Assembly: GCA_943323675.2 (NCBI GenBank)
Contig: CALPIR020000025.1
Coordinates: 1 to 16,460, forward strand
Direction: 5' to 3'
Origin: Chitinophaga pinensis
Lineage (GTDB): Bacteria > Bacteroidota > Bacteroidia > UKL13-3
DNA: 16,460 nt
Numbering within the stretch: the first letter of the stretch is position 1; each line of letters starts with the position of its first letter. Made by a program: the position numbers and the translations under genes. Below are positions 16,049 through 16,460 of the stretch, in pieces. Under the pieces are notes generated by a model. The model was not told the DNA's origin. It did no database searches and saw nothing but the letters and a program-made list of their open reading frames with translations.

Positions 16049-16460
16049 TTATTCTACAATCTTAACATACATGTTTTTGATTGCCACTTCGTAATTTTTC
16101 TCTACAACTTTACGCTTAATTTTTTGTGTTGGCGTCATTTCTTCTGCTTCTAAAGTAAACGGTTTACGCTTAACAATAAAATGGCGCACACGCTCAAACT
16201 TTCCTAGATCTTTCTCAAACTTGCGCATGTCCTCTTCAATCCATTTATGTACTTTTTCGTCATCAATAAAATCAGAACCTTCATTAAAATACTTATCATC
16301 CACCCCAAAGGTTTCTTTCATTTCTTCACGGCTAGGCACAACAATAGCGGTTAAGTATTCTTGCTTATCACCTATTAAAAAAATCTGCTCAATTTTTGGA
16401 GATTTTAAATATGCATTTTCTATGGGTGTTGGGTAAACATTTTTACCAAACGAGTTCACT
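16049..16460 (-). CDS. Long-chain fatty acid--CoA ligase (AMP-binding enzyme), C-terminal part only
   Basis: The last 136 residues of an adenylate-forming enzyme whose start lies beyond the right edge; the frame is open to the end. The fragment begins VNSFGKNVYPTPIEN, the conserved stretch just after the hinge of long-chain acyl-CoA synthetases (usually GKNVxPxPIE). It ends with EEMTPTQKIKRKVVEKNY, where the Lys of TPTxKIKR is the C-terminal catalytic lysine of the family. Between them is a helical region with KWIEEDMRKFEKDLGKFER. The adenylation core is outside the window. The likely role is activation of long-chain fatty acids to acyl-CoA at the membrane. A GTG at 16457-16459 is an internal Val codon, not a start. 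Confidence 0.9.
   Translation of the reverse strand, partial: VNSFGKNVYPTPIENAYLKSPKIEQIFLIGDKQEYLTAIVVPSREEMKETFGVDDKYFNEGSDFIDDEKVHKWIEEDMRKFEKDLGKFERVRHFIVKRKPFTLEAEEMTPTQKIKRKVVEKNYEVAIKNMYVKIVE

Noticed and set aside
1..16460. Recoded genetic code with TGA as a sense codon
   Set aside because: The other genes, including one of 2270 codons, have no internal TGA and encode Trp with TGG. Only recQ is affected.

Overview
The window looks like an AT-rich chromosomal segment from a member of the Bacteroidota. The evidence is a very large secreted protein with a type IX secretion (T9SS) sorting domain, a Bacteroidota-type -7 promoter box (TAnnTTTG) upstream of kup, no recognisable Shine-Dalgarno sequence at any start, and proteins whose best family matches by eye are Bacteroidota versions. 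The assignment stops at phylum level. No mobile element, CRISPR array, tRNA or rRNA was seen.

Left part (1-2300): the C-terminal end of an S41 (C-terminal processing) protease on the + strand converges on ftcD on the - strand, with a shared hairpin terminator between them. FtcD is a fused glutamate formimidoyltransferase / formimino-tetrahydrofolate cyclodeaminase, the last step of histidine degradation that feeds one-carbon units to folate. Middle (2323-9135, -): a single 2270-residue exported protein holds an N-terminal region of its own, an Ig-like domain, a jelly-roll-like domain, three tandem ~411-residue units (each fibronectin-III-like A, fibronectin-III-like B, jelly-roll-like C), and a T9SS type A sorting domain. 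It is probably a cell-surface or adhesive protein. Next (9391-11408, -): a two-gene unit, manC (GDP-mannose synthesis) followed after 5 bases by a murein LD-carboxypeptidase, both linked to the cell envelope.

Right part (+ strand): recQ is divergent from manC, followed by the potassium transporter kup and ywbE. The kup stop overlaps the ywbE start. ywbE converges on the C-terminal end of a long-chain acyl-CoA synthetase (-), again with a strong bidirectional terminator between them.

The most notable point is in recQ. Its reading frame is broken by one in-frame TGA after codon 655. The 70-residue 'hypothetical protein' directly after it is, in the same frame, the missing C-terminal domain of a ~729-residue Bacteroidota RecQ. 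TGA stands where relatives have leucine, every other complete stop in the window is TAA, and the stop has the leaky context TGA-C. This could be a recent nonsense mutation, programmed readthrough or reinitiation giving a split helicase, or a sequence error. Apart from that, and the modular history of the giant surface protein, the window is mostly ordinary housekeeping DNA.
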